Source: a virus
Strand: one strand, 5' to 3'
Length of the DNA stretch: 35,957 nucleotides
IMG/VR virus record: IMGVR_UViG_3300044644_000740
Coordinates: 1 to 35,957 of that record
Both the position numbers and the translations under genes were made by a program. Below the pieces are notes generated by a model that made no database searches, was not told the DNA's origin, and saw nothing but the letters and a program-made list of their open reading frames with translations. This document shows, in pieces, positions 19,301-26,277 of the stretch; position 1 is the stretch's first letter, and each line of letters starts with the position of its first letter.

Positions 19301-19454
19301 ATGGATTTTTCTTTTTATCTTGAGAGTGCGATGGAAACACATAGTGTTTTCCTCCAGTTTTCTCAGCATGATCAATAACAGCACTGACCAATTTGCCATG
19401 ACCTTCTTCAGTTGGAGGATTAAATCTACCAAATGTAAATGTTGCCTTACTCAT
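16332..19454 (-). CDS. NadR-like nucleotidyltransferase/P-loop kinase fused to several phage modules
   Basis: Residues 1-160 form a cytidylyltransferase-like domain: TFGRFNPPTEEGHGKL is the (H/T)xGH-type nucleotide site and ESASKHRA (142-149) the second motif. This resembles NMN adenylyltransferases. Residues 187-340 carry a P-loop kinase with GGPGSGKD (194-201), in which Asp replaces the usual Ser/Thr, as in some phage nucleotide kinases. NMN adenylyltransferase followed by kinase is the order in bacterial NadR, so a role in NAD salvage is plausible. The remaining 700 residues contain modules I recall from other phage proteins: EHTKDKETAQTIALAHL (467-483, DUF5661-like), a VYNRGVAAWNSGHRPGTTPQQW stretch near 609-630 (DUF5824-like), and a C-terminal Arg/Trp-rich tail. 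A Cys cluster (C720, C725, C726, C729) may bind zinc. The start overlaps the upstream stop as ATGA. Confidence 0.8.
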   Translation of the reverse strand: MSKATFTFGRFNPPTEEGHGKLVSAVIDHAEKTGGKHYVFPSHSQDKKKNPLTHGDKVHAMNRLFPNANVVAHNKVRTAIDAMKHLEKQGHKEVTMVVGSDRVDNFHSLLNKYRTKEYPGIKKVNVVSAGNRDPDAEGEEGESASKHRALVAAGKRDEFISKYSDPKLGAHIHDKVKAGMQMESVSPVGIFLLGGPGSGKDYVLKNIFSRFDLIEVQADQILNGAASELLEQNVNIVINGVSDSNKIADIQTFLEGYTFDFVHVSVTNKVSRMRNEQREQPLVETKRIDKFLKAEKLAEETGAFVFNNSINLNESSEMERVFFGSQIERLLERVVNLGLEMKANPEPKAFTVIKEKYFPPVAKHKSGLPKKYVGKLSDTTAAARKAHWKKMGKLSDSDPRAYEPAPGDATSKTKPSKHTIAVRKMMGEQIEGDLKKPHTVENIAKKHDVTVDVINKALEHGIKVEMEHTKDKETAQTIALAHLWEKPDYYKLLAKMEQVQPPVDHVAAEKKMERERRIRDTRVLTHQNRHIHQAAMGEAIRRVPRSGNITAVNQKRDLNDAERAAFEKAKNAIATSKVQEEVIDEGAADTSLAAKAKKSGISLGKLRKVYNRGVAAWNSGHRPGTTPQQWGHARVNSYINKGKTYYTADKDLREDTDINDLFEMQLVGTDEYRKHAIAMTPGQGEIEDAFPVKSPNKKPVAVPAKKGESIVSQYTEHTNCGTPDCCGECSSNDENRGTNESSVPRSFRAIREASKKEEIDPTPTLNTKRKKSTNNPQTYNSTLGGLMVSPKHSMFEADAEKKKDFMPTPRQVPPPPGGHPVPKGYKRVRDNIAGWKLVKEEGEPELTLEEAVSYHLENKISFTENVFRPGSDMFFEMISEAKRLYSEGRYEPKDEWEKDMLDSNIGEIAEFEGQQVVLDYPIEEGLEECWSGYTQKGMKKKGDKMVPNCVPMNEEDKTNGKGIGKPWQEGGGGAVYVKVGDSVRKISFSKSGMKKRYMDPAATRSFVARHRCLTNKDKTSASYWACRWPRFFSNSGKIWW

Positions 19455-20602
19455 AGTACGCTCTTTTGCTCTTTTGCTGCTTTAAATTCTGCTGAACGTT
19501 TACGATTTGCTTCAGTAAATGCTCGAGGAACAAACTTCATTCCTCCAGAAACAAAACCTTCACCAGCAGCTTCTTGACCATCAATGTGATGAGAATAACC
19601 ACCATGTGCTGTTTTTGAGAGAGTATTTGCAACTGCTTGTGTTGCTTGATGAATGTGATGGTGAATTTCGAAGGTCTTATCAAACTTATCAAGATTGTCA
19701 TTTACATGATTAATTGCAGCTCTCATAGTCTCAGTTTTCTGAGCCTTCGCTTTATCAGTCTTAACTTTGTCAATTTTCTTTTGATGATATTGTTGTAAGA
19801 ACTTTGTGTAACCTTTTGCGCTTGGCTTCTCGCCAGTATCAACTGTTGAGTTTGCATAACGCAATAGGGTTTCTTCATGACCTTCGTGATGATTCGTTGA
19901 TTGATCTTTTGCGAGTTTCTTTGCAGCTGCAATATGTTCGAGTGCTTTTCTCTTTGATGCAGCTGGAATTTTTCTTTCTTCATCACTTACAACATGACTC
20001 ATCACGTGAACATCTGGATGTTCTTTTAGTGCACCAGCCTCTAGCGGAGATGCCTTTCCGCTTGCATCAATTCGAGAATGGACGACAACGCTGATTGGGG
20101 CTTTAGCCAATTTTTTACCTTCTGTAGAGTTTTTATCTACAGAATAGCGAATAGTATTTGGTTTGTGCCCAATCTTACCATCCTCTTCAGTGCGATCATT
20201 CAAAGAACTTAAATATCCACCTTGATATTCTCCTGGACCTTCTGGAAGAATTTTATGAATATGTTTATGGAGATTTAGAAGTGGACCAGCGATATATGGC
20301 TTTTCGCTGTGTTGCTTTTTAATATCTTCTGGAGAGAAGTTATAGGTTGCACCTTGACCTTTATACTTAACTCCGATTCTACCTTGCTCATCGCGAATAG
20401 CCTGGAATGACATGCGATCGTCGATCTTTCGAGTCAACGGAGCCTTTCCATTGATCACATTTTGAATTTTAGAGAGAGTTGATCCTACTGCTCCACGACG
20501 ATTGTGGAATGCTGATTCAGAAGGGTGCGGAAGATGTAAGATTCCGCGAGCAGGTTTCTTTTCTTCTGTTAATAATGGAATATAGTCTTTAAAACTAAAC
20601 AT
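19451..20602 (-). CDS. Phage ligase-like (DUF6267-type) protein with capsid-targeting-like N-terminus
   Basis: This 383-residue protein begins MFSFKDYIPLLTEEKKP, related to the M-x-x-F-x-x-[FY]-[IL] starts of its neighbours and ending in LTE. Residues 55-150 contain TRKIDDRMSFQAI, VKYKGQGATYNFS and GEYQGGYL. These look like a nucleotidyltransferase (polynucleotide-ligase-like) core of the DUF6267 family of T4-like phages. The ligase motif I is normally KxDG and here it reads KIDD (59-62), so covalent adenylylation may be lost or altered. The C-terminal half is helical and lysine-rich. It is the first gene after a probable promoter at 20622-20650 and has a strong GGAGAG Shine-Dalgarno. Family assignment is from memory of the motif pattern and activity is unproven. 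Confidence 0.72.
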   Translation of the reverse strand: MFSFKDYIPLLTEEKKPARGILHLPHPSESAFHNRRGAVGSTLSKIQNVINGKAPLTRKIDDRMSFQAIRDEQGRIGVKYKGQGATYNFSPEDIKKQHSEKPYIAGPLLNLHKHIHKILPEGPGEYQGGYLSSLNDRTEEDGKIGHKPNTIRYSVDKNSTEGKKLAKAPISVVVHSRIDASGKASPLEAGALKEHPDVHVMSHVVSDEERKIPAASKRKALEHIAAAKKLAKDQSTNHHEGHEETLLRYANSTVDTGEKPSAKGYTKFLQQYHQKKIDKVKTDKAKAQKTETMRAAINHVNDNLDKFDKTFEIHHHIHQATQAVANTLSKTAHGGYSHHIDGQEAAGEGFVSGGMKFVPRAFTEANRKRSAEFKAAKEQKSVL

Positions 20603-20609
20603 ACTCTCT

Positions 20610-20620
20610 CCACACTGTGG
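20610..20620. repeat. 11-bp palindrome between the -10 box and start codon
   Basis: CCACA-C-TGTGG is a perfect 5-bp dyad with one central base. It lies at the expected transcription start of the promoter just upstream, and its right arm touches the Shine-Dalgarno of the 383-aa gene. It could be an operator or a leader hairpin. A dyad this short can occur by chance. Confidence 0.4.
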
Positions 20621-20650
20621 GATTATAGTATATTTAGTTATTTTTATCAG
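20615..20650 (-). promoter_or_regulatory. Sigma70-type promoter for the packaged-protein island
   Basis: On the minus strand a perfect TATAAT (-10) lies at 20627-20622. A 17-base spacer upstream leads to CTGATA at 20650-20645, which matches 4 of 6 bases of TTGACA. An adjacent CTAAATA at 20637-20631 resembles T4-like late promoter boxes, so late use is also possible. It lies in the 31-base gap before the 383-aa gene, with the -35 inside the upstream gene's end. Confidence 0.55.
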
Positions 20651-21518
20651 TTAATGTGTCGTGTATAATGTCATCGATCGTTTGATTGATCGTATATGCA
20701 GGGCGATATCCGAGAGCCATTAACTTCGTATTATCCATAAAGAAAGAGCGAGAGGATTGAACTTTCTTGTGAAACTCTTTCTGTTCTATCGTATTAATTT
20801 TAGATCCAGAGTCCATTGCGTCTCTAGCATAACGAACAATGTCTCTAAAGATTACACCCTTACCGTTGCCGATATTATAGATGCTATTTTGTTGCCCAGA
20901 TCGAACACAAAGGTCGATAGCACGAGCACAATCCCTAACGTCAATATAATCGCGATAAAAATAACCAGAGTCGTAGAGGTCGACTGGGCGGTTTGCTTTG
21001 AGTTCTCCGAGTAGATACTGGAGTGCATTCTTCTTTGAGGAAACTTTTTTATCATCTTTTCCAAGAACATTTGCCAACCTCAAGATACGATAGTTTAGAT
21101 TGAACGTTTCGCAATAAGAAATAAGCAATTGTTCTGCGCAACGCTTTGTGATTGAATAAAATCCTTTTGGATCACAAGACTCAGTCTCCGAGATTCCACA
21201 AGAACCTGCACCGAATCCAGAATCTTTGCCATACACAAACCAGGAACTAATGAAATTAAAACAACCTTTCTCACCAGTTCTCTGTATATATTTGCGATAA
21301 CTATCCAGAACCTTCATCAAGACAACGAGGTTAGTATTAATATCCAATAGGTTATCGAAGTGTACATTATAATTGTCAACAGTGCTAATAAAGTAAACAC
21401 ACTCCGCACTGCGTACTTCGTAATTGTCTCGATAGTTAATGATGAGCCCATTCTTCGAGATTTTACAATACTCGCTTCCGACAAATCCGTATCCTCCGAA
21501 AACATTTACGAATGCCAT
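20634..21518 (-). CDS. NAD-dependent epimerase/dehydratase (extended SDR)
   Basis: This 294-residue extended short-chain dehydrogenase has the NAD(P)-binding FGGYGFVG (G8, G11, G14) and the catalytic YSITK (Y121, K125), with Ser residues of FISSWFVYG upstream. DYIDVRDCARAID is typical of nucleotide-sugar epimerases and dehydratases. It probably modifies a nucleotide sugar made by the adjacent cassette. The start overlaps the RfbH-like gene by 13 bases, so the two are likely co-translated. The exact sugar cannot be determined, and GDP-, UDP- and dTDP-sugars are all possible. No membrane segment is present. Confidence 0.85.
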   Translation of the reverse strand: MAFVNVFGGYGFVGSEYCKISKNGLIINYRDNYEVRSAECVYFISTVDNYNVHFDNLLDINTNLVVLMKVLDSYRKYIQRTGEKGCFNFISSWFVYGKDSGFGAGSCGISETESCDPKGFYSITKRCAEQLLISYCETFNLNYRILRLANVLGKDDKKVSSKKNALQYLLGELKANRPVDLYDSGYFYRDYIDVRDCARAIDLCVRSGQQNSIYNIGNGKGVIFRDIVRYARDAMDSGSKINTIEQKEFHKKVQSSRSFFMDNTKLMALGYRPAYTINQTIDDIIHDTLTDKNN

Positions 21519-22807
21519 TTTGAGATTACACTCTCATAATAAGCAAAAACTTCTTCGCCATAATGTGGTGGGCAACCGACGAAAAATACATTGCTCAACG
21601 CCTTGTTTGCATTCGAATACTTCGAAGCATCATCAAGATGCTTGTAACCAGGATGCAATAGAATATTTCCAGCAAAGTAGTTACGAGTTTGAATTCTATT
21701 TGCTTCGCAGTATGCCTGGAGTTTTTCTTTGAGTTCAGGTGTATCTGTAATTAATGGAACACCGAACCAAGAAGGATCTGCTTTATCGAGAGCAGAAGCA
21801 ACACGAACACCAGGAACATACTTTTCAAATAGATTCTTAATGCGACTAAAATTGGCACGACGCTTCACGTCAATGTCATCAATCTTCTTCAACTGCTCAA
21901 TGCCAATTGCACCTTGAAGATCAAGTGGCTTGAGATTGTATCCCATATTTGAGAAGAGATACTTGTGATCAATTATCCCATTATAGCCTTCAAGCCATTT
22001 ATCAAAGCGATTACCGCATGTCCCGCAAGCCAATAGATTAGCAGCACCGACGCAACGGCAATCACGACCCCACCAACTAATTGAACGCGCTGTATTAATA
22101 AGTTCTTCGTCATTTGAGCACACCATTCCACCCTCTCCAGTCGACATGTGATGCGCTGGATAAAAAGAAGTGGTCCATGAATAATAATAGTCTGTCAATA
22201 ATCTACCATTCCACTTTGTGCCAAGTGAATCGCAGTTATCACCAATCAAATATATGTCGTTTTCTGCGCAGAGTCGAGCAATGCGATCCATGTCTGGTGG
22301 ATTGCCAAGGACAGGCGAAACGAAAACAGCAACAGTCTTATCAGTAATCCACTTCTCAACATGATCAAGATTAAAATTAAGTGTATCCATTTCAATATCA
22401 ACGAATACAGGAGTCAATCCGTTTTGAACCAATGGAGCAATTGTAGTTGGGAAGCCAACTGGTGACACGATAACTTGATCACCATCTTTCCAACCAAGAC
22501 GTTTCTTGAGAGCAGCAACCATGGTAAGATTGGCTGATGAACCAGAGTTGACCATGTGGCAGTGTTTGACATTGAACTTGTGACCGAATGCCCATTGAAA
22601 CTTGGCAACGTTCTCACCAGAAACAAGCCACTTGCCTGTCAAGAATGCAGTGACACCAGCGATAATTTCTTTCTCATCCCAATACGGACCTGAATAAAAA
22701 ATTGTATCTTTTTCAGGATTGAATTCTTTGCAGTTGTAAGCATACTTCGGCGTACCAACAGCAGCAACAAGTTCTTCAATCATTGTTTTCACGTCAGATC
22801 CAGTCAT
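21506..22807 (-). CDS. rfbH: RfbH-like PLP/[2Fe-2S] 3-dehydrase (DegT/DnrJ/EryC1 family)
   Basis: This 433-residue fold-type I PLP enzyme has SFYPAHHMSTGEGG, in which a His (H220) replaces the Schiff-base Lys of ordinary aminotransferases. This is the hallmark of C-3 dehydrases that make 3,6-dideoxyhexoses. The segment RDCRC...ACGTCGNRF (C250, C252, C261, C264) resembles the cysteine-rich region around the [2Fe-2S] cluster of CDP-4-keto-6-deoxyglucose-3-dehydrase (RfbH/E1). GDNCDS holds the PLP-contacting Asp. The frame can be extended to a TTG at 22828, but AGAGGA at 22817-22812 points to the ATG at 22807. The gene overlaps the RmlD-like gene by 14 bases. The reductase that normally works with it (E3/RfbI) and a CDP-glucose synthase are not seen in this window. 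Confidence 0.85.
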   Translation of the reverse strand: MTGSDVKTMIEELVAAVGTPKYAYNCKEFNPEKDTIFYSGPYWDEKEIIAGVTAFLTGKWLVSGENVAKFQWAFGHKFNVKHCHMVNSGSSANLTMVAALKKRLGWKDGDQVIVSPVGFPTTIAPLVQNGLTPVFVDIEMDTLNFNLDHVEKWITDKTVAVFVSPVLGNPPDMDRIARLCAENDIYLIGDNCDSLGTKWNGRLLTDYYYSWTTSFYPAHHMSTGEGGMVCSNDEELINTARSISWWGRDCRCVGAANLLACGTCGNRFDKWLEGYNGIIDHKYLFSNMGYNLKPLDLQGAIGIEQLKKIDDIDVKRRANFSRIKNLFEKYVPGVRVASALDKADPSWFGVPLITDTPELKEKLQAYCEANRIQTRNYFAGNILLHPGYKHLDDASKYSNANKALSNVFFVGCPPHYGEEVFAYYESVISKWHS

Positions 22808-23582
22808 ATAATCCTCTAAATGTTTCAATTCTTTTTGCTAATGCTTCTTTCACGTCGCTCATTCCTGAGTAACTTGGAATCACACAATTCGATCGGTCAG
22901 CAGCAGTTATTGCTTTAAATTCTTCAGAAGTATACCATTGCGATTCTAATCCCAACATCTCAGCAATTTCATGCGTTGTGACAGTTCCTGTATTTACAAG
23001 ATTGTATGGACCAACACCTAAATTGCGTTCGATAATATCGCACGCAACAGAAACTGCTTCATCCAAATCAGTTAGTGAATTTGGACCACCTTCTACTAGT
23101 TTACCTGAATTAGCATATTTGGTCAACTTTGTGAATAAATTTTTATCTTCGTATGCACTAGTAAATGGCATTCGAATTCTAAACACAACTGCTTTATCAA
23201 TCAAGTAACTATCAGAAATGCCTTTGCTGATCGAGTATGTACTGCCAAAATAGTTTGGTTCAGCATTTACAGAATCAATAGTTCCTTTGTAAATGCATCC
23301 ACTCGAAAAGTGAGCAAATTTAATATTCATCCTTTTGCATTGTTCATACAACAACACTGGAAATATTGCATTTGCTTCAAATGTTTTTCTCTTTTCTTTC
23401 TCGCAAGCATCAACATTTGGTTTGCCAGTAAGTCCAGCGCAATTGACAACCCAATCATGTTGAATTCCAGCTTTCTCAATATTATAAGAATGTGGCACAT
23501 ACTTAACGACATGCCCACGAATAACAAGTTCAGTGAACATTTTATGACCAACCCAACCTCGACCAATAACTAATATATTCAT
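22794..23582 (-). CDS. RmlD-like nucleotide-sugar reductase (SDR)
   Basis: This 262-residue protein has an NAD(P)-binding GRGWVG (G7, G9, G12) near the N-terminus, the Ser motif FSSGCIY and the catalytic YSISK (Y116, K120). The overall pattern resembles dTDP-4-dehydrorhamnose reductase (RmlD) and similar short extended SDRs, slightly shorter than the usual ~290-300 residues. It would reduce a 4-keto sugar nucleotide in the pathway of the neighbouring genes. It lies 3 bases downstream of the halogenase-like gene and overlaps the RfbH-like gene. RmlD versus another reductase or epimerase cannot be settled by eye. Confidence 0.78.
   Translation of the reverse strand: MNILVIGRGWVGHKMFTELVIRGHVVKYVPHSYNIEKAGIQHDWVVNCAGLTGKPNVDACEKEKRKTFEANAIFPVLLYEQCKRMNIKFAHFSSGCIYKGTIDSVNAEPNYFGSTYSISKGISDSYLIDKAVVFRIRMPFTSAYEDKNLFTKLTKYANSGKLVEGGPNSLTDLDEAVSVACDIIERNLGVGPYNLVNTGTVTTHEIAEMLGLESQWYTSEEFKAITAADRSNCVIPSYSGMSDVKEALAKRIETFRGLYDWI
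22812..22817 (-). promoter_or_regulatory. Shine-Dalgarno that fixes the rfbH-like start
   Basis: AGAGGA lies four bases before the ATG at 22807-22805 and inside the end of the upstream RmlD-like gene. It supports this ATG over the upstream in-frame TTG at 22828. Confidence 0.65.
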
Positions 23583-23585
23583 AAA

Positions 23586-25157
23586 TCACTCTTCATTATA
23601 TATTTTTTGTTTCTGATATTCATATAAACTTGGAGCATCATCAGCAAATTTTCTCCAACGTTCTTTTTTATCTTCAAAAATTCTAAAGGTTCTTTTATAT
23701 TTACCGATGTTCTCTGCATTCATCATAGACTTATCAAAATTGATTTTATCATAGAAGAAATGGTGCATGCCAACAGCAATCCAATTAATACCATCAATCA
23801 TTCCTGGATTTGAATGAGTATTGAACATAGATCTAATTAACGTCTCATGAAATATATCTGGTCCGTCTTTGCAATGACTTCTATTTAAATTCGCTTTCCA
23901 ATATGGGGTATCATCTCTTGTGCTAAATCCATAATGAAGCGCAACAAAGTCTGCAAAACTCTTCCACATTCTAAATGTGTGTATATTATATAACTCTTTA
24001 TCCAATTGAGTGATTGCTGGGCGCTGTAATAGTTTCAATAGATTATAAAGAAATTCATGAACTGTAAACAATCCATTTGATTCTAATGGCTCAATAAATC
24101 CAGCAGAAAGACCAATTGCAACAACGTTTTTAACAAATGTGTTTTTGTATGCACCAACGCGCATTGAAATGTCTCTGAACTTGAGACTTTCAACTTCTTC
24201 TCTAGTACGAGGACAAACCATTTTGTCACTCATTAGATGACGTTTAAATTCTTCAAGAGCAGTTTCTGGATCTACAAATTTGTCGCTGTAAACATATCCA
24301 GTACCAATACGAGTCCAAACTGGAGTATTCCAGACCCATCCATTCTCAATCGCCGTGCAATGTGTATATGCTTCGAGTTCTATAGATTTATTTTTATATG
24401 GAACCTGAGCCGCCCATGCACGATTGTTTGGAAGCACATCACCATATGAGAAAAATTCTTGTTTAAGCGCATCACCAATTAATAAACTTCTAAAGCCTGT
24501 GCAATCAATAAACAAGTCTGATCGAATCTCATCACCAGTATTTAAAACAAGTTTCTCAATTCCATTCTCACCGACTTTTATGTCTGTGACTGTTGCTTGA
24601 ATATGTTTAACGCCACGTGGTTTACAATATCGATCTCTCAACCACAAAGCAAATTTAATTGCATCGAAGTGATAAGCAACATCAGTTTTTGGATTGAAAC
24701 TTTCGAATTTGCCATCAAGATTTTCTGAGAATTTATTTCTTTCAAACAACGCAGCAGATGGAAAGTAGCAATGGACAAAATCAGAAATTGGAGTTTCTGG
24801 AAACATTGCCTTTTTTACAAACCAATCATCAAGTCCATTTAGCGTGTTTTTTGTGAATGGAATGCCGAACGGATAATGAAAACTGCTTGAGTCATTTGCA
24901 AAGAAGTTTGTGAATTTGATGCTCATCTTATAACTTGCATCAGTGAACTTCATGAAATCTTCTTCTTCAATTTCAAGGAAGTTGCAGAAAGTTTTAAATT
25001 GACCTAATGTGCTTTCACCAACACCAACAGTTGGAACGTCTGGACTTTCAATTACAACGATATCTTTTTCTGGAAATGTGCGTATAAGAGCAGCTGCTGA
25101 CATCCAGCCAGAACTACCACCACCGACTACAACAACTTTATTTGTTGGTTTTATCAT
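23586..25157 (-). CDS. Flavin-dependent tryptophan-halogenase-family enzyme
   Basis: This 523-residue flavoprotein has the FAD-binding VGGGSSGW (11-18) and GVGESTLGQF. The catalytic Lys of the family is K77 in ASYKMSIKF. WVWNTP (274-279) fits the halogenase signature WxWxIP, and SAGFIEPLES (351-360) matches the conserved region near the active site. Length is normal for PrnA/RebH-type enzymes. These oxidise chloride or bromide with FADH2 and O2 and transfer it through the Lys to an aromatic substrate, and they need a flavin reductase, which is not seen here. Such genes occur in marine T4-like phages. Placement between rmlA and rmlD-like genes is odd and may mean a glycan-linked or free aromatic target. 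The start overlaps rmlA by ATGA. Confidence 0.85.
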   Translation of the reverse strand: MIKPTNKVVVVGGGSSGWMSAAALIRTFPEKDIVVIESPDVPTVGVGESTLGQFKTFCNFLEIEEEDFMKFTDASYKMSIKFTNFFANDSSSFHYPFGIPFTKNTLNGLDDWFVKKAMFPETPISDFVHCYFPSAALFERNKFSENLDGKFESFNPKTDVAYHFDAIKFALWLRDRYCKPRGVKHIQATVTDIKVGENGIEKLVLNTGDEIRSDLFIDCTGFRSLLIGDALKQEFFSYGDVLPNNRAWAAQVPYKNKSIELEAYTHCTAIENGWVWNTPVWTRIGTGYVYSDKFVDPETALEEFKRHLMSDKMVCPRTREEVESLKFRDISMRVGAYKNTFVKNVVAIGLSAGFIEPLESNGLFTVHEFLYNLLKLLQRPAITQLDKELYNIHTFRMWKSFADFVALHYGFSTRDDTPYWKANLNRSHCKDGPDIFHETLIRSMFNTHSNPGMIDGINWIAVGMHHFFYDKINFDKSMMNAENIGKYKRTFRIFEDKKERWRKFADDAPSLYEYQKQKIYNEE

Positions 25158-26038
25158 TTCTTATACTCATGAATATTCAAAATTTTGCTCAAATACTTGC
25201 CATAATCTGATTTATGATATTTGTCTGCTGATGCACGAACTTGATTCTCAGTAATCCACGCATTCTTAAATGCAATTTCTTCTGGGCAAGCAATCATCAT
25301 TCCTGTTCTACGCTGAACAGAACCAACGAAGGTTGATGCCTCAGCAAGAGATTCGAATGTGCCAGTATCAATCCAAGCAATACCACGATTAAGATACTCA
25401 ACCTTTACATCATGATTCTTCAAATACAAATTATTGATATCTGTAATTTCTAACTCACCTCTTGCTGAAGGAGAGATCTGCCATGCATAGTCTACTACTT
25501 TATTGTCGTAAAAGTAAAGTCCAGTGACTGCATAATTGCTTGGAGGATATTTTGGTTTTTCAATAATCCCAATAATATCTCCATGTTCATTAACTTCAAC
25601 CACACCAAATCGTTCAGGATCACTCACGTGATATGCAAACAGAGTGCAGCCAACATTATTCCAAGTTGCTGAATTGAATCGATTGATCAATTCATTGCCG
25701 TAGAAAATATTATCTCCAAGAATTAGAGTAACATCATCTTCTCCAATCCACTTTTCACAAATACGAAAACATTCAGCAATACCTTTTGGTTCTTTCTGAA
25801 TGCAATATGAGATATTGATTCCCCATTGAGAACCATCTCCACAAAGACGTTTAAATGCTTCTGAATCATTTGGTGAATTCACGATCATAATATCGCGAAT
25901 ACCAGCCATCATCAGTGTTGATAATGGATAATAAACTAATGGTTTATCATATACAGGAAGAAGTTGTTTTGATGTTACTTCGGTGCATGGGTAAAGACGA
26001 GTGCCCATTCCACCAGATAGAATAATCCCCTTTCTCAT
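25154..26038 (-). CDS. rmlA: Glucose-1-phosphate thymidylyltransferase (RmlA)
   Basis: This 294-residue enzyme makes dTDP-glucose from dTTP and glucose-1-phosphate, the first step of many deoxyhexose pathways. The nucleotide-binding GGMGTRLYP (9-17), SKQLLP, YYPLSTLMMAGIRDI and LGDNIFYG (D109) are close to bacterial RmlA, and length is normal (about 290). The usual Ser/Gly of GGSGTRL is Met here. RmlB (dTDP-glucose dehydratase) is not seen in the window. The gene starts after a 39-base gap containing a hairpin. It is the second gene of the sugar cassette, after a small helical protein, and overlaps the halogenase gene by ATGA. Confidence 0.92.
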   Translation of the reverse strand: MRKGIILSGGMGTRLYPCTEVTSKQLLPVYDKPLVYYPLSTLMMAGIRDIMIVNSPNDSEAFKRLCGDGSQWGINISYCIQKEPKGIAECFRICEKWIGEDDVTLILGDNIFYGNELINRFNSATWNNVGCTLFAYHVSDPERFGVVEVNEHGDIIGIIEKPKYPPSNYAVTGLYFYDNKVVDYAWQISPSARGELEITDINNLYLKNHDVKVEYLNRGIAWIDTGTFESLAEASTFVGSVQRRTGMMIACPEEIAFKNAWITENQVRASADKYHKSDYGKYLSKILNIHEYKK

Positions 26039-26065
26039 AATTATATCACTCCAGATTAATTACAA

Positions 26066-26089
26066 ATTGTAGAATAATTAATCTACAAT
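26066..26089 (-). terminator. AT-rich hairpin upstream of rmlA, weak terminator or attenuator
   Basis: ATTGTAGA and TCTACAAT form a perfect 8-bp stem with an 8-base loop. It overlaps the stop codon of the 62-aa gene and lies in the 39-base gap before rmlA. The run after it on the minus strand is only TTTG, so it is not a strong intrinsic terminator. It may shield RNA ends or lower rmlA expression. Confidence 0.4.
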
Positions 26090-26266
26090 CTTATCAAGTC
26101 TCATTTTAAGATCAGATACGATTTTTGCAATCACTTGATAGTCTGTTTGGGGCTTTTTAGATTCTCTATAAATTTTTTGAATTAATGCGTCTGCTTCTTT
26201 GCGAATTTTAGCCTTTTCTTTATCCACTTCTGCTTTTTTTCGAGCATAGTTATTTAAGTTTGCCAT
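26078..26266 (-). CDS. Small helical protein of unknown function
   Basis: This 62-residue protein is highly charged and predicted helical throughout (MANLNNYARKKAEVDKEKAK, then LIQKIYRESK and DLKMRLDKIVD), with heptad-like spacing that suggests a short coiled coil. No cysteine, membrane span or known motif is present. It lies 11 bases after the zincin-like gene, and a perfect TATAAATA box lies ~150 bases upstream. I do not recognise the family. Confidence 0.6.
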   Translation of the reverse strand: MANLNNYARKKAEVDKEKAKIRKEADALIQKIYRESKKPQTDYQVIAKIVSDLKMRLDKIVD

Positions 26267-26277
26267 TATTGTTACCT

